A stretch of DNA of 40,208 nucleotides from NCBI GenBank assembly GCA_003990745.1, contig RBNI01000147.1:1-40208 (forward strand), in the 5' to 3' direction. The number at the start of each line of letters is the position of its first letter. The stretch's first letter is position 1. The DNA comes from Jimgerdemannia flammicorona. Lineage: Eukaryota > Mucoromycota > Endogonomycetes > Endogonales > Endogonaceae. The notes beneath the pieces are model-generated. The model did no database searches, was not told the DNA's origin, and worked only from the letters and a program-made list of their open reading frames with translations. A program made the translations under genes and the position numbers. Below, in pieces: positions 29,368 to 39,599 of the stretch.

Positions 29368-31040
29368 TCCCTCTCTTCTTATAAATAAATATTCTTATTA
29401 AGTTTTTAGGTAATATAAGACTAAATATACTTAATCAAAATTTCTCAAACTTATATTAGCATATTGGTGGGAACTGACCATCCTTATATAGAGCAGAGGG
29501 CCTATTATCAGACTAATCAACTGGGAGAAGTTTGAACTCAGCTAGTAGCTTCATTTCAATAGACTTCTTATTTACTAGATATTTTGCTAGTTCTGGAGTC
29601 CCAAAATAAACTTCTAATATATATATAAGATACTGATTATTACCATAGGTCATTGACAATCAAAGAAAGTCACTACAGAGATTAGGTAATATATTTTACC
29701 TTAAAATCTTAAACTAGGTCTTGAGAGTTCTTGAGATTAACTAGTAGTTTTCAAATAGTATCATATTCAGAATAGCTCATCTACTTAATCAGGTATTCAG
29801 AATGATGGTAGTGAGTTCACTTATAAAAGATTTTCTCAACTTCATACTTTATATGGTCTTCAATAATCACAGAGATAGATGGCTTGAAAATTTAACCAAA
29901 GTAGAGTAGTAACTGGTTCCAGATCTTGAGATGTGACATATGAAAGACTGGATATACTCTCATGGTTTCAGATAGCTTAAGATGATAGGAAAATACAGAG
30001 ACTTGTTCAGTAATCTCAAAGGGTCCAATATACTTGGGTTGGAATTTGTTTGATAGACAGTTGACTTGAGATTATATCTTGAGATTTTCAGTAGACAGTA
30101 GGACTTGATCACTAATAGTATAGATGACATTATAGTATTTCTTATCAATATACTTGGCTTGATGCTGTTGGGCTTTCTGAAGATTTACAGTAGTAATCTT
30201 AAGTAGTTTATTGATCTTGTCTGTGAGGTTCTTAGTAGTAAGAACTTATATTTAACTGCTTTTCTGAAAAGAGACTAGACTTATATAAATCTCAGGATCC
30301 TGATTATGGAGTAGCCAAAAAGAGAAATGACCAGTAGATAATTGGATAATATTATTATATGCAAATTCTATATTAGTCAAGTAATAATTCCAATCATCTT
30401 ACTTATAAGAAATATAGTTTCTGAAGAGTTCTGTTTATGCACTCAGTTTGTCAATTAGTTTGTAGGTAAAAGGCAGTAGATATGACCAATTAGATTTAAA
30501 GAGTTCTGTTTATATACTCAGTTTGTCAATTAGTTTGTAGGTAAAAGACAGTAGATATGATCAATTGGATTTAAAGAGTCTTGAAGAGGATTTACTAGAA
30601 GTGACTGGTAAACTTGGAGTCATAGTTACTGACAATTATTCATAATAGACCATAATGACAAAAGATAGACTTGAAGAAGATTCTTGCAATCTTGAGTATA
30701 GTAGTATTAGTGGTAGTTGATTTGGCAACCATAGTCTTAGTCTGGTAGTTAATGAATATAATGATAGTATTAGCACCAGATTGAGTTTATAGTAGTTGAG
30801 TTATAAAGTCTATTATAACTTGTTCAAATTTCTTAATTAGAATTAGCAGTAGTTGTAGTAAACCAGCTAGTACTTAGTTGGTAGACTTGTTGTGCTGACA
30901 GAGATTATAGCTAGTAATATAGTTATTGAGATAGTAACTTGATATACCAGCATATGATCTTATACCATTCTATCAGATTTACATTATTCATCAGTAATGT
31001 GAGAAATATATAACCTATGTAACTTTAATAAAATTGCCTC
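29368..31040 (-). mobile_element. Chromovirus (Ty3/Gypsy) integrase and chromodomain, degenerate
   Basis: Minus-strand translation gives integrase pieces: TAFYLQTN and then 'QTECINRTLQ' (the usual 'TAYHPQTDGQTERVNRTLE'), 'NKFQPKYIGPFEITEQVSVF' and LSETMRVYPVFHMSHLK (the GPF module), then YEVEKIFYK and EYLIK with SYSEYDTI (a chromodomain, about 29690-29846). The order integrase, GPF, chromodomain, LTR is that of chromoviruses, in which the chromodomain is thought to direct integration to certain chromatin. Many stops are present. Upstream parts (RT, protease) are missing between this and the gag remnant at 35206; a Copia element lies in between. Confidence 0.75.
30426..30575 (-). repeat. 75-bp tandem duplication inside the integrase
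   Basis: Copies at 30426-30500 and 30501-30575 differ only at a few positions, mostly A/G or C/T. The unit covers the 'TAYHPQTDGQTE' motif and is 25 codons long, so it keeps frame. Confidence 0.75.
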
Positions 31041-32717
31041 TCTTTACATAAAGATTATGAGCCCTGCTAGTACTAAGCAGCTATATATAGCAAAACACCT
31101 CTTTAAAATACAGCAATATGAGTGTGGAAATAGATATACCAATTATGAGTGTTTTACTAATTACAGGTGTAACCTCAACAAGTATGAGAAATATAATCCT
31201 AGTTATTAGTATAAATATAGCTAAGAGGTCTATCTTAATCTTCAATAGAAGAGACTATACTATTTGGGTATTTCATATGATGAATCTTCTTGATAAATAT
31301 GGCTTGGCAGAGTATATGAAGCCACAAGTACTAATTCAAGATTACAATGTTATAAACAATTGCTGAGTATTATATAAGATTATATTCATATTGTTGAACT
31401 TGCAAACAAAGCTCACAATGTATACTACAATGACTCATAAGATATGGAAAGCTTTATGCAATCATTATATATAAGTATATATATTAAATCAATTCCATCT
31501 GAAATCTCAACTATTTAATTTTCAAATAAAGTCAAAGGAGAGCATCTGTAAATACATCAGTCATATTGATAATCTGGTGAATCAAGTAAATTCTCTCAGT
31601 ATATCTGCAGATTGTATTGAGAATGAAGACAAGGTTATAGCACTCACAAGAGAACTTTCAGATACATATATATATATAATGTCATAGTGATAGCCATACA
31701 TGAGAGTAAGAGACTCTCAGATTATATCTACATGAAATAAATCTCACAAATAAGGAAATGTGCCAAGGAAATAGTGCCAATGATAACAAAAATACCTTCT
31801 ACAGATTCTATAGATGTAGTTCCAAATAATATCAAAAGTACAGTCAACAATAAGACCAAAGGAGACAAATCCAAACCCAAGCTCAATAATATAATAATCA
31901 GTTCAGCCAATCAACTAAGTATGATAGTTACTGTAAATACTACAGTAAGTATGAATATAGGAAATATGATAAGAAGAGTGGTGAAAATAAGCAAAAATGT
32001 GAAAGCCAGTGTTGGTAATATAGAAACAGTAGAAAGAACTATTAAGAGAAGTATGACAATGCAAATACTGCTGAAACTAATGAAAGTGGTAATTTATTTT
32101 TTGTACAAGCCACCAGCTCTAGCATCAGTTCTACCAGTATAAGATCTACCACCAAATCTACTAACCCATCATCTATGAATCCCAATCAGCAAAATACTTT
32201 TTACCTAATAAAAAGTAATAATGATATCAATAGTACTAACAATTATATATTTTCCAAGCATATATCAGTCAGTAGCAAATCTGTCAATATAGCTGATGAT
32301 AATAATATCTAGTTAAAACTATAAAATATATAATGCTATATAGAGAATGGTTCTCTATATATGAGTCTTTGAATACTCTATACCTATTAAGTTAGGAGAT
32401 AATAACATCATCTATGCTCAAGAAAAGAGAAATATAGAGATACATCTTTAAGGAAATATCATCAAGTCTACTATCACTCTTAGAGATATACTGTATACTC
32501 CAGAGATAGAAAAGAACCTCTTCTCTATAGGTAAGATGATGGCTTGTAGTAACAAAGAAATATATATATATGCAAAGGATACTACCATATATAATTCACA
32601 CAATAATGAGCTAATAATAGCTTCAAAATACAAAAATATTTATATAATTAATAGAATACTGAATAATACAAAAGCCTCCATTTATGCAATAACTATGTCT
32701 GATGTATCCAATACATA

Positions 32718-33400
32718 GCATCAACACTTAGAATATGTTGGCAAGATGAGCCTCAAATGTATAATAAGAAGTAGCTCAGTAAAAGGATTACTGATATATA
32801 TACATCTGGAGAATAGCTTTTGTGAGACATATATAGAAAACAAAGCTTCTTAGTGACTATTCAAAGAATGATTGAAGCATATCTTAGGGATCCTCAATCT
32901 AATCTATATGGATATATGTAGCCCAATATATATCCTATCATATTCTAGCAAGAGATATTTTCTGATATTTATCAATAATCATATATATAAGGCATATGTA
33001 TATTTCTTATTGGTAAAGAGCAAAGTCTTAGAGAAATTCAAAGAATTCAAAGCAATTGCCAAGAATGAAACAGAATATAGAATACATGCTATATGCTCAG
33101 ATAATGGATGCAAATATATCAATAATATATTCAAGAAATTTCTGACAAAACTAGATATATTCTATCAAATAATAACTCCTTATATGCCTTAGCAAAATAG
33201 TGTGGCTAAGTGATTTAACTATATAATCATAGAAATAGTATATATGATGATCAATGCTGCTAGTCTAGGATATTTCTATTGGGCTGAAGCTATGAATACA
33301 GTAGTATATATCTACAACAGATGTGTATCTTAATCATTAAATAAGGATTCTAGGAATAATAAGTATTCCAGAGATGCTGATCTTATCTCTAAAGAGTTAT
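32718..33400 (+). pseudogene. Copia integrase remnant
   Basis: The longest open part is 32872-33192. It contains the DDE core pieces YMDICSPI (first Asp), CSDNG (second Asp) and the 'PYTPQQNG' equivalent YMP followed by a stop and QNSVAK. The HHCC region is represented by HQHLEYVG and CETYIE. Stops break it before and after. Confidence 0.7.
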
Positions 33401-34005
33401 GGAGTAGAATGAAGCATAACATATTGTATCTATATATATTTGGATATAATATATATGTCCTTGACAAAAGTAATACTATTCAACACAAATTCAAGTCAAA
33501 GACAGTCAAGCACATATTTCTTAAATATAGTAGGAAATTATATAAGCTTTGGAATCTGCATATGAGATATATAGTAATTTTGCATAATGTACAATTTAAT
33601 GAAAAAGGAAACAATAAGAAGATCTACATAGAAATACCTATAGAACTCTCTATATCTATATTCCAATCACTATATATATCTGAGCCAGAGTTGTCTGAGC
33701 CAAGGATTACTGAGATCAAAGATGATGATGGTGAATTCTCCAATGATGAGGAGTCTTCCATCAAGAGTAAGGGTAAGCAAAAGTCAAAGTATAAGCCCAG
33801 AAATAAGATGTATTCAGAATTAGGAAGTTATTGGGATATATCAGTGAGCTCTAGATAGCAGTAATATCAAGACTATATGAGTTATACTGAAGCATACAAA
33901 TGCGTATATATTGTGATATCTTCTGGTGAGCCAAGCATATATGACAAAGCTATGCAATACTCTGACAACAAGAAATAGGAATATGCAATAGATAAGGAAT
34001 ATGAT

Positions 34006-34830
34006 TTGCTCATCAAGAACAGTACCTGGGACCCAGTGCCTCTTTTGCCAAACTGTCAAGCAATTAGATCCAAGTGGGTATATAGGATAAAGTATAATAC
34101 TAATGGTAATATAGAGCAGTATAAAGCTCATTTTATTACAAAGAGTTATTTACAAGATTATGATATAGACTATGATAAGATATTTTCACCAGTATTCAAG
34201 CTTACTTCACTTAGAATATTCCTTATAATTGGCATGGTATACAATCTCAAAATTCATCAAATAGATATAAAAACAGCATTTCTAAATAGTGATGTAGATA
34301 CTGAATTATATATCTGTCAACCACAAGAATATAAACTATACAATAGCCCAAATGGTGAGCTTGTATACAAATTACACAAAGGACAATATAGTATCAAATA
34401 AGTGGTATAATTATAGAACAAAAAGGATTGATAAATATCTTTTTGATAATAAATTCATATAGTATAAAGTAGATAATTATATATATGTCCAGTATTATAA
34501 CAATGATATAGTATTCATTGATATATGGATTGATGATATAATCATCATTACTAGCAAGAACAGGCTTAATAGAGTAAAGAAAACTCTATACCAATAATTC
34601 AAGATAACTGATATAGGTAATATATTTTTCCTTTTAGGGATATTGATTATACATAATAGGAATATACATACTATACACCTCTCATAAGAAACATACACCA
34701 AAGCCATCTTTGAATATTTTAATATGAGTAAATATAAGCCAGTCAGTACTCCTATAAATACTTCTGTGAAGTTAAGGAAGCTAAACACTATACCCAAGAA
34801 TGATGACAAAAATATGCTCACCAAAAATAT
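34006..34830 (+). pseudogene. Copia reverse transcriptase remnant
   Basis: Open from 34006 to 34401, then broken. It begins with the highly typical TWDPVPLLPN and KWVYRIKYN, continues with 'FSPVFKLTSLRIF' and 'QIDIKTAFLNSDVDTELYIC' (motif A, with the first catalytic Asp), and carries IDDI (34529-34540), so both Asp residues of motif C are kept. A frameshift lies between these parts near 34400. Confidence 0.75.
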
Positions 34831-35067
34831 TTCCTATTAGTAAGTAGTCAGCTCTCTCATATATCTTGAGATCTGACATATTTATACTATAAATAAGGTG
34901 GTATAGTATTCCTCCTACTAGGATAATTTACATTGAAGTGCTATTAAAAGGATTTTCCAATACTTAAAGGAATCAGCATACTATATGCTCACATTGGGTA
35001 TACATCCAGAGAGCTATCCCAATTAAGAAATTGACATACAAATCACTTGCAGATATTCAGCTTTGAC

Positions 35068-35200
35068 TATTATACTACTAAACACCAAGGACCTCAGGAA
35101 TCTTAGAACATTTTGTTACTTTTTGACAAAGTAACTAAGGGCTTAAACCAAACTACATCAACCCCCAACCTTGTAATTTGCCTCTATTGAGCCAGGTATG
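35068..35200 (+). repeat. Dispersed 130-bp repeat, copy 1
   Basis: Starts ACTATTATACTACTAAACACC and ends CCTCTATTGAGCCAGG. The same sequence, diverged, is found inverted at 35697-35820 and direct at 39450-39590. It may be an LTR edge or untranslated part of an element. Confidence 0.55.
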
Positions 35201-35205
35201 TTACA

Positions 35206-35548
35206 ATATCTGTGGTCAGTCCTCCTCAATAGCCATCAAAGATATCTGGCTTAAGTGGCTTAAAGCTAATTAATATAGTAGCAAGATGTGATATAGCTGT
35301 GGTCTTTGTTTTCTGATAGTCTATTTGTACTTAAAGTTATCAAATTTGATAGACTATAGTAATAATCATTTCCTCCAGATTGACTTATAGTTCTGTACCA
35401 TCTACTTTTTCTGTAGTAGAGAGGTCTAAATGGTAGGCTAGTTCTCTATAGTTTATTTGGGCTTATGTAACTAGTTGTGACTGATTTCCAAATTTATACA
35501 TATAAGGTTTCTTAATAAGATAAGATATAATAATACCACTACTACTGA
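35206..35548 (-). pseudogene. Gag start and leader of the chromodomain Gypsy element
   Basis: On the minus strand the segment follows the inner end of the 5' LTR copy (ACTATTATA, then CTCAGTAGTAGTGG) and ends with FKPLKPDIFDGY, a pattern common at the start of fungal Gypsy gag ('KP.KP..FDG'). It stops at about 35203, where the dispersed repeat begins. Confidence 0.45.
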
Positions 35549-35690
35549 GTATAATAGTTTTAGTTTCTTTAAGAGGAAGTAGCTAAGTTCTGATAATTCT
35601 AGTAGGCCTAAAGTAACTTAAAGAGATATTTGTAGATTTAAGTATTCTTGAAAGAATTCTAGAAGAGCTTTATTTAAGTAGAAAATAAGG
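35549..35690 (-). repeat. 5' LTR part of the chromodomain Gypsy element
   Basis: Matches 28915-29056 (AGTTTCTTTAAGAGGAAGT, GCTAAGTTCTG, AAGAGCTTTATTT and so on) in the same orientation, with mainly transition differences. It breaks off after AAGGATATTT, where the inverted copy of the 130-bp repeat starts, so another element inserted into this LTR. Confidence 0.65.
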
Positions 35691-35696
35691 ATATTT

Positions 35697-35820
35697 TAAT
35701 ATACTTGGCTCAATAGAGGCAAATTACAAGATTGGAAGTTGGTATAGTTTGGCTTGAGCCCATAGTTACTTTGTTAAAAGCAATAAAATGTTTTGGTGTT
35801 TAGCAGTATAATAGTCAATC
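35697..35820 (-). repeat. Dispersed 130-bp repeat, copy 2 (inverted)
   Basis: Reverse complement of copy 1: GGCTCAATAGAGGCAAATTA, AGTTACTTTGTTAAAAG and GTGTTTAGCAGTATAATAGT. It directly interrupts the Gypsy LTR. Confidence 0.55.
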
Positions 35821-36702
35821 TGGATACAATGGTCAATTTTCTTATTGAGATAAATTCTTAGATATAGTAGTAATTTGTATAATATAAACAGTCTGGTAAT
35901 TTAGCAGTTTTCCTTTTGGGGTAATAGCGATCTCCAAAAGTATGTGATTTCTGATATAACAATCTTGTGTAGCATAATGATCTTAGCAGTATTCTATATT
36001 TGGTAGATAACTTAATTTTAGTGTAGATTCTTCTAAATCAGTGGCTTGTAGAATAGTACTGACAGTGGATTATTCCTGAATCAGCAGTTTTACTGGAAAT
36101 AGAGGATGGCATAGATTCTTTTAAATCAGCTCACTGGAAATAATAACTTAGTGGTTCTTCTGGGAGTTGTGGATAATTGATGTGGCTCACTGAGAATAGA
36201 TGAATAACTTAGTAGCAGATTCTTGGCAAAGTTATATAAAGACTGGCTTCATTTGTATGAACAGGTTTACTGCAAAGTTATATCAACAGACTGGCTTTAT
36301 AGCAAGGTTCCTTATAGTGGGCTTCTCTGAAACTTAGAAATAGTGATAAAGTTCTTCTTTGAACTTGACAGATTTCTTCAGACTTATCTGGTAAGTAAAC
36401 CAAAACATAGAAGCTTATTTCTTAAGTAGTGGATTTCTCTTCAAAAGGTGGTGAAGTTCTTTCTTGAACTTTGGCAGCAAATCTTCAGGCTTATCTAACA
36501 AGTGAACTAAGGCTTTGTATCAGAAAGTGGACCAGAGTAAGAATAAGGGGACCAATGCTCAATCTTTAGAGGTTTCTTAGATTTGTACTTCAATTTGGAC
36601 TGAGGTTTATTCACTCTTATCTCTGGGGTATTTTATACATTGTAGTTGCTATCTGGTTGCTATGTGGATAATTATAGATTTACTACTTCTGGTAATATTT
36701 GG

Positions 36703-36797
36703 GTGTGTCCTCAGGACATAAGTGTGTCTGCAGGACATAAGTGTGTCCACAGGACATGAGTGTGTCTGCCAGACATAGGTGTGTCTTCAGGACATAG
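36703..36797. repeat. Five tandem 19-bp units with an internal palindrome
   Basis: Units such as GTGTGTCCTCAGGACATAA are repeated five times with small changes. The core TGTCC-NNN-GGACA is an inverted repeat in the first and third units. The unit length is not a multiple of three and no coding frame is seen. Confidence 0.8.
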
Positions 36798-36899
36798 ATA
36801 AATAACCCTGATTCAGTATTCTGGCTAATTATAAGTATGACATGCATGAGTAACTATGCTATGCTATGAGTTTATGTCATCTGACTATGTTATACTATT

Positions 36900-38000
36900 T
36901 GCTTATTATATCAGCCCCTACTGAAGGATAGTCTGTCTCAGACTATTTTTTAGTTATTATCCTAATAAGTATAAACAGCTTCTGTATCTATATCTTTTCT
37001 ATCATCTTTGTTGTCTGTACTATGGTTACTCCATTCTAAAGACTCTTCTTCTTCCTTAGAAAATAGAATCTCAACTTGGTGAATGATACTGAGATAGGTG
37101 GGCAGAGTCATTCTTTGGAGATTATTCAGAGAAAACTAGACCTAGATTAGGGTTGAAGGGTTTTATTTGTAGATTGAGTATAATCTTTCTATAGTAGTAG
37201 TATTCCTTCTGTTCTGGCCAGTGGTATTGTGGACATAGGCCAGATCAGGGAGGGGAAGATTCTGCAATAGTTCTCCAATTATATAGTAGGCCTGCAGCTG
37301 GTAGACCTAGAGTAGTCTCTCAGTTAGAGTGAGGTTTTCTTGATAGACCCAGATTCTTTGGAGATATATTCTATTGGGCTCTCAGAACTGTGGCAGGGGA
37401 ATGGGTAGAGCTGAGGACAAGGGTCTGGAGATAGTTGTCAATTCTCTGGTTTATAGTGAGAGAGATATATCTTAAGGCAGTTGATGTGTACTGGTATTCT
37501 GAGAGTTCATCTATCTATACTTCTTAAATAGATACTGGTTCCTCTGATGTTGCATACAAGATAAGGTCCTTCTCATTTGGGCTCCAGTTTAGTAGTAAAA
37601 TTTATCTCAATTATACTTCTCCAAACTAGTACTTGATCTTCAATCTTGATCTTCTAATCCTTCTATTTCTGGTCATAGTACTTCTTTTGTCTTTCTTGGG
37701 CTTTGGTAATCTGAACTTAGGTCTGATTATATAACTATTCTGCTTTCTTGAGGAGGTCTCCAAGATTCTCATAGTCAGCAGTTCTGGTTTTCTTAGCAAA
37801 TATCATTTTAAATGGCTTTTGTTTGGTGAAGGCAGTAGGGGTATTCTAAATTTCCCATAGGATCTCAGGTAAGTAGAGATCTCAATTGATAGGATTGACT
37901 TGAGTAAGTTCTTTCTTGATGGTCTGGTTCATTCTTTCATCTAAAGAATAACTCCTACTATTTATTAGAGTATTATCCACTATATTGAAAAACTATTTCT
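36900..38000 (-). mobile_element. Second Gypsy-type integrase remnant
   Basis: Minus-strand translation shows ERMNQTIKKEL (about 37910-37945), LYLPEILWEI with a stop, NTPTAFTKQKPFKMIF (about 37800-37860), AKAQERQKKYYDQK, 'KIEDQVLVWR' and TTKLEPK-stop-EGPYLV (the 'K..p.w.GPy.v' module, about 37570-37610). This is the C-terminal half of a retroviral-type integrase, full of stops. It does not match the chromodomain element at 29.4-31.0 kb, so it belongs to a different family. Confidence 0.6.
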
Positions 38001-38700
38001 CAAAGAAGAGAAGTCTTTAGAATAGAGCAGCTCTAAAACTAAAAAAGATAATAAAATAGAAGCTAATGCAGAAGTTGCCTACTCATATTGAAATGATAAC
38101 TAAAGGACCCTAAGATAAACTATTCTTTAGTGAGGGCTGATGTGATAAGCTAGCAGAAAATATACCAAGTTACTATCTAAATTAGTTACTATAATTTAAC
38201 TATATATTATATTAGGTATACTAAGTAACCAGAACTGCCCCATTATACTAACTTATATAAATAACCTAGATAGCTAAATAAGAATATAAAGTATTTCTAG
38301 CTGATATACTATATTAGAATTTAGAATTAGTATTTCTAGCTAATATACTATACCAGAATTTGAGATTCATATTCTCAATAAAAATAGCTAAATATTATCA
38401 GAAATAGTAATCTATAGTAAGTCATATAGCAACTAAATAGCAATACACTTGTATAGAATATTTCAGAGATAAGAGTAAATAAACCTTAGTCTAAAAAGTC
38501 AAAAAAAAAAAAAAAAAACAGAGAGCTTTATTTTCACTCCAGTTTACTTTCTAATATAAAGTCTAAAATTTGCTATTAAAGTTTGAGTGAAGAACTTTAC
38601 TGTTATTTGAGAAATCTACTATTTAAAAAAAGAGTCACTATTTGAAAAAAAAAGTTGGCTATCTTACTATAAGCTAGTCTATCTGATATAACTTTGCAAT
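38000..38700. other. AT-rich transposon remains, no gene
   Basis: No open frame of note. A run of 18 A is at 38501-38518, but the sequence before it does not match the LINE ends seen elsewhere. CpG is absent. Confidence 0.4.
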
Positions 38701-38711
38701 AAACTCATATT

Positions 38712-38743
<32 letters not shown>

Positions 38744-38918
38744 TATAGTCACTTGGACTTCGTCATTTATTACCATTCTATAAAACAAGTATACAATATC
38801 GCCTCCCACTACCCAATCCCCATGGAGGAATCTTTCCCTGCATTAATATCAATAAAAGTCATCTTTGCACCTATCACTCCCACCCTACCCCCACTCTGCT
38901 CAAACTCATATTTATATA
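38701..38918 (-). mobile_element. Short LINE 3' tail with 17-bp target-site duplication
   Basis: The body runs from a T run beginning at 38726 to 38901. It is flanked by AAACTCATATTTATATA at 38701-38717 and 38902-38918; eight bases of TA repeat lie between the first copy and the T run. The sequence next to the T run (ATAGTCACTTGGACTTCGTC) is the complement of the end of the LINE tail at 24727-25128. The fragment is about 176 bp and 5'-truncated. Confidence 0.8.
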
Positions 38919-39449
38919 AATAAAGCCAGTCTTTGATATAACTTTGCTCAAGAATCTGCTGCCATTTTCAAGAAGTCTGTCTCACAAAACCAATCTAGAT
39001 AAGATGTATCTTTGCAGTAAAGTCAGTCTCTTGATATAACTTTATATAAATGAAGTAGTCTTTGATATAACTTTTCAGTTTAAGAAGTCTACTAATTTAG
39101 GAAGAATTTATACTATCCATCTCTATGTTTGAGAATCTATATCATCTGAGTTATCTGGGTTATCTAAGTTATTTTCAAAATTTGCCAGTCTGCTACTTAT
39201 TAAGAAATACTATTAATTTACTATATTATAATAAAGATTATTATATAGAAATTATATACTTTTAGAGATCATCATTCTATATAGAGATTATCATGCAGAA
39301 ATTCCATAAAGAACTACTCATGTTATATAGAAAGATCACTGCTATCCAAAAAAGAAAACTATTCAATTATCAGATCACCTATATTATACAAATTACTACT
39401 ATTTTCAAAAACTCATCTTAATAAGAAAATCAATCATTATATCTAAATT

Positions 39450-39590
39450 TGTCTATTATACTGCTAAATACTGATAAGAATACTAGAAAATATTGAAATT
39501 TTTATTACTTTTTAATAAAGTAACTATGGACTTAAGCCAAATAATATAGTATTTTTAATTTTATAATTTATCTCTATTGAGCTAATATAT
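39450..39590 (+). repeat. Dispersed 130-bp repeat, copy 3
   Basis: Diverged direct copy of 35068-35200 (CTATTATACTGCTAAATACT, AAAGTAACTATGGACTTAAGC, ATCTCTATTGAGCTAA). Differences are mostly C to T and G to A, and it is more AT-rich. Confidence 0.5.
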
Positions 39591-39599
39591 TATAATACT

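Larger units (their letters stand above)
31060..35060 (+). mobile_element. Ty1/Copia retrotransposon, degenerate
   Basis: On the + strand: a gag-like start (31118, with RRDYTIWVFHMMNLLDKYGL), a GAG-pre-integrase motif (HQHLEYVGKMSLKCI, CETYIENKASQ, about 32718-32850), an integrase core (YMDICSPI, FLIFINNHIYKAYVYFLLVK, ICSDNGCKYI, IITPYMP, 32900-33190), an RT (STWDPVPLLPNCQAIRSKWV, IKYNTNGNIEQYKAHF, IDYDKIFSPVFKLTSLRIF, 34015-34240) and the catalytic IDDIIIIT (34529-34550). The order integrase before RT defines Copia. Stops and frameshifts are frequent. The RNase H end is missing or unrecognisable after about 35040. It lies between the integrase and gag of the minus-strand Gypsy element, so it is probably nested in it. 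Confidence 0.8.
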
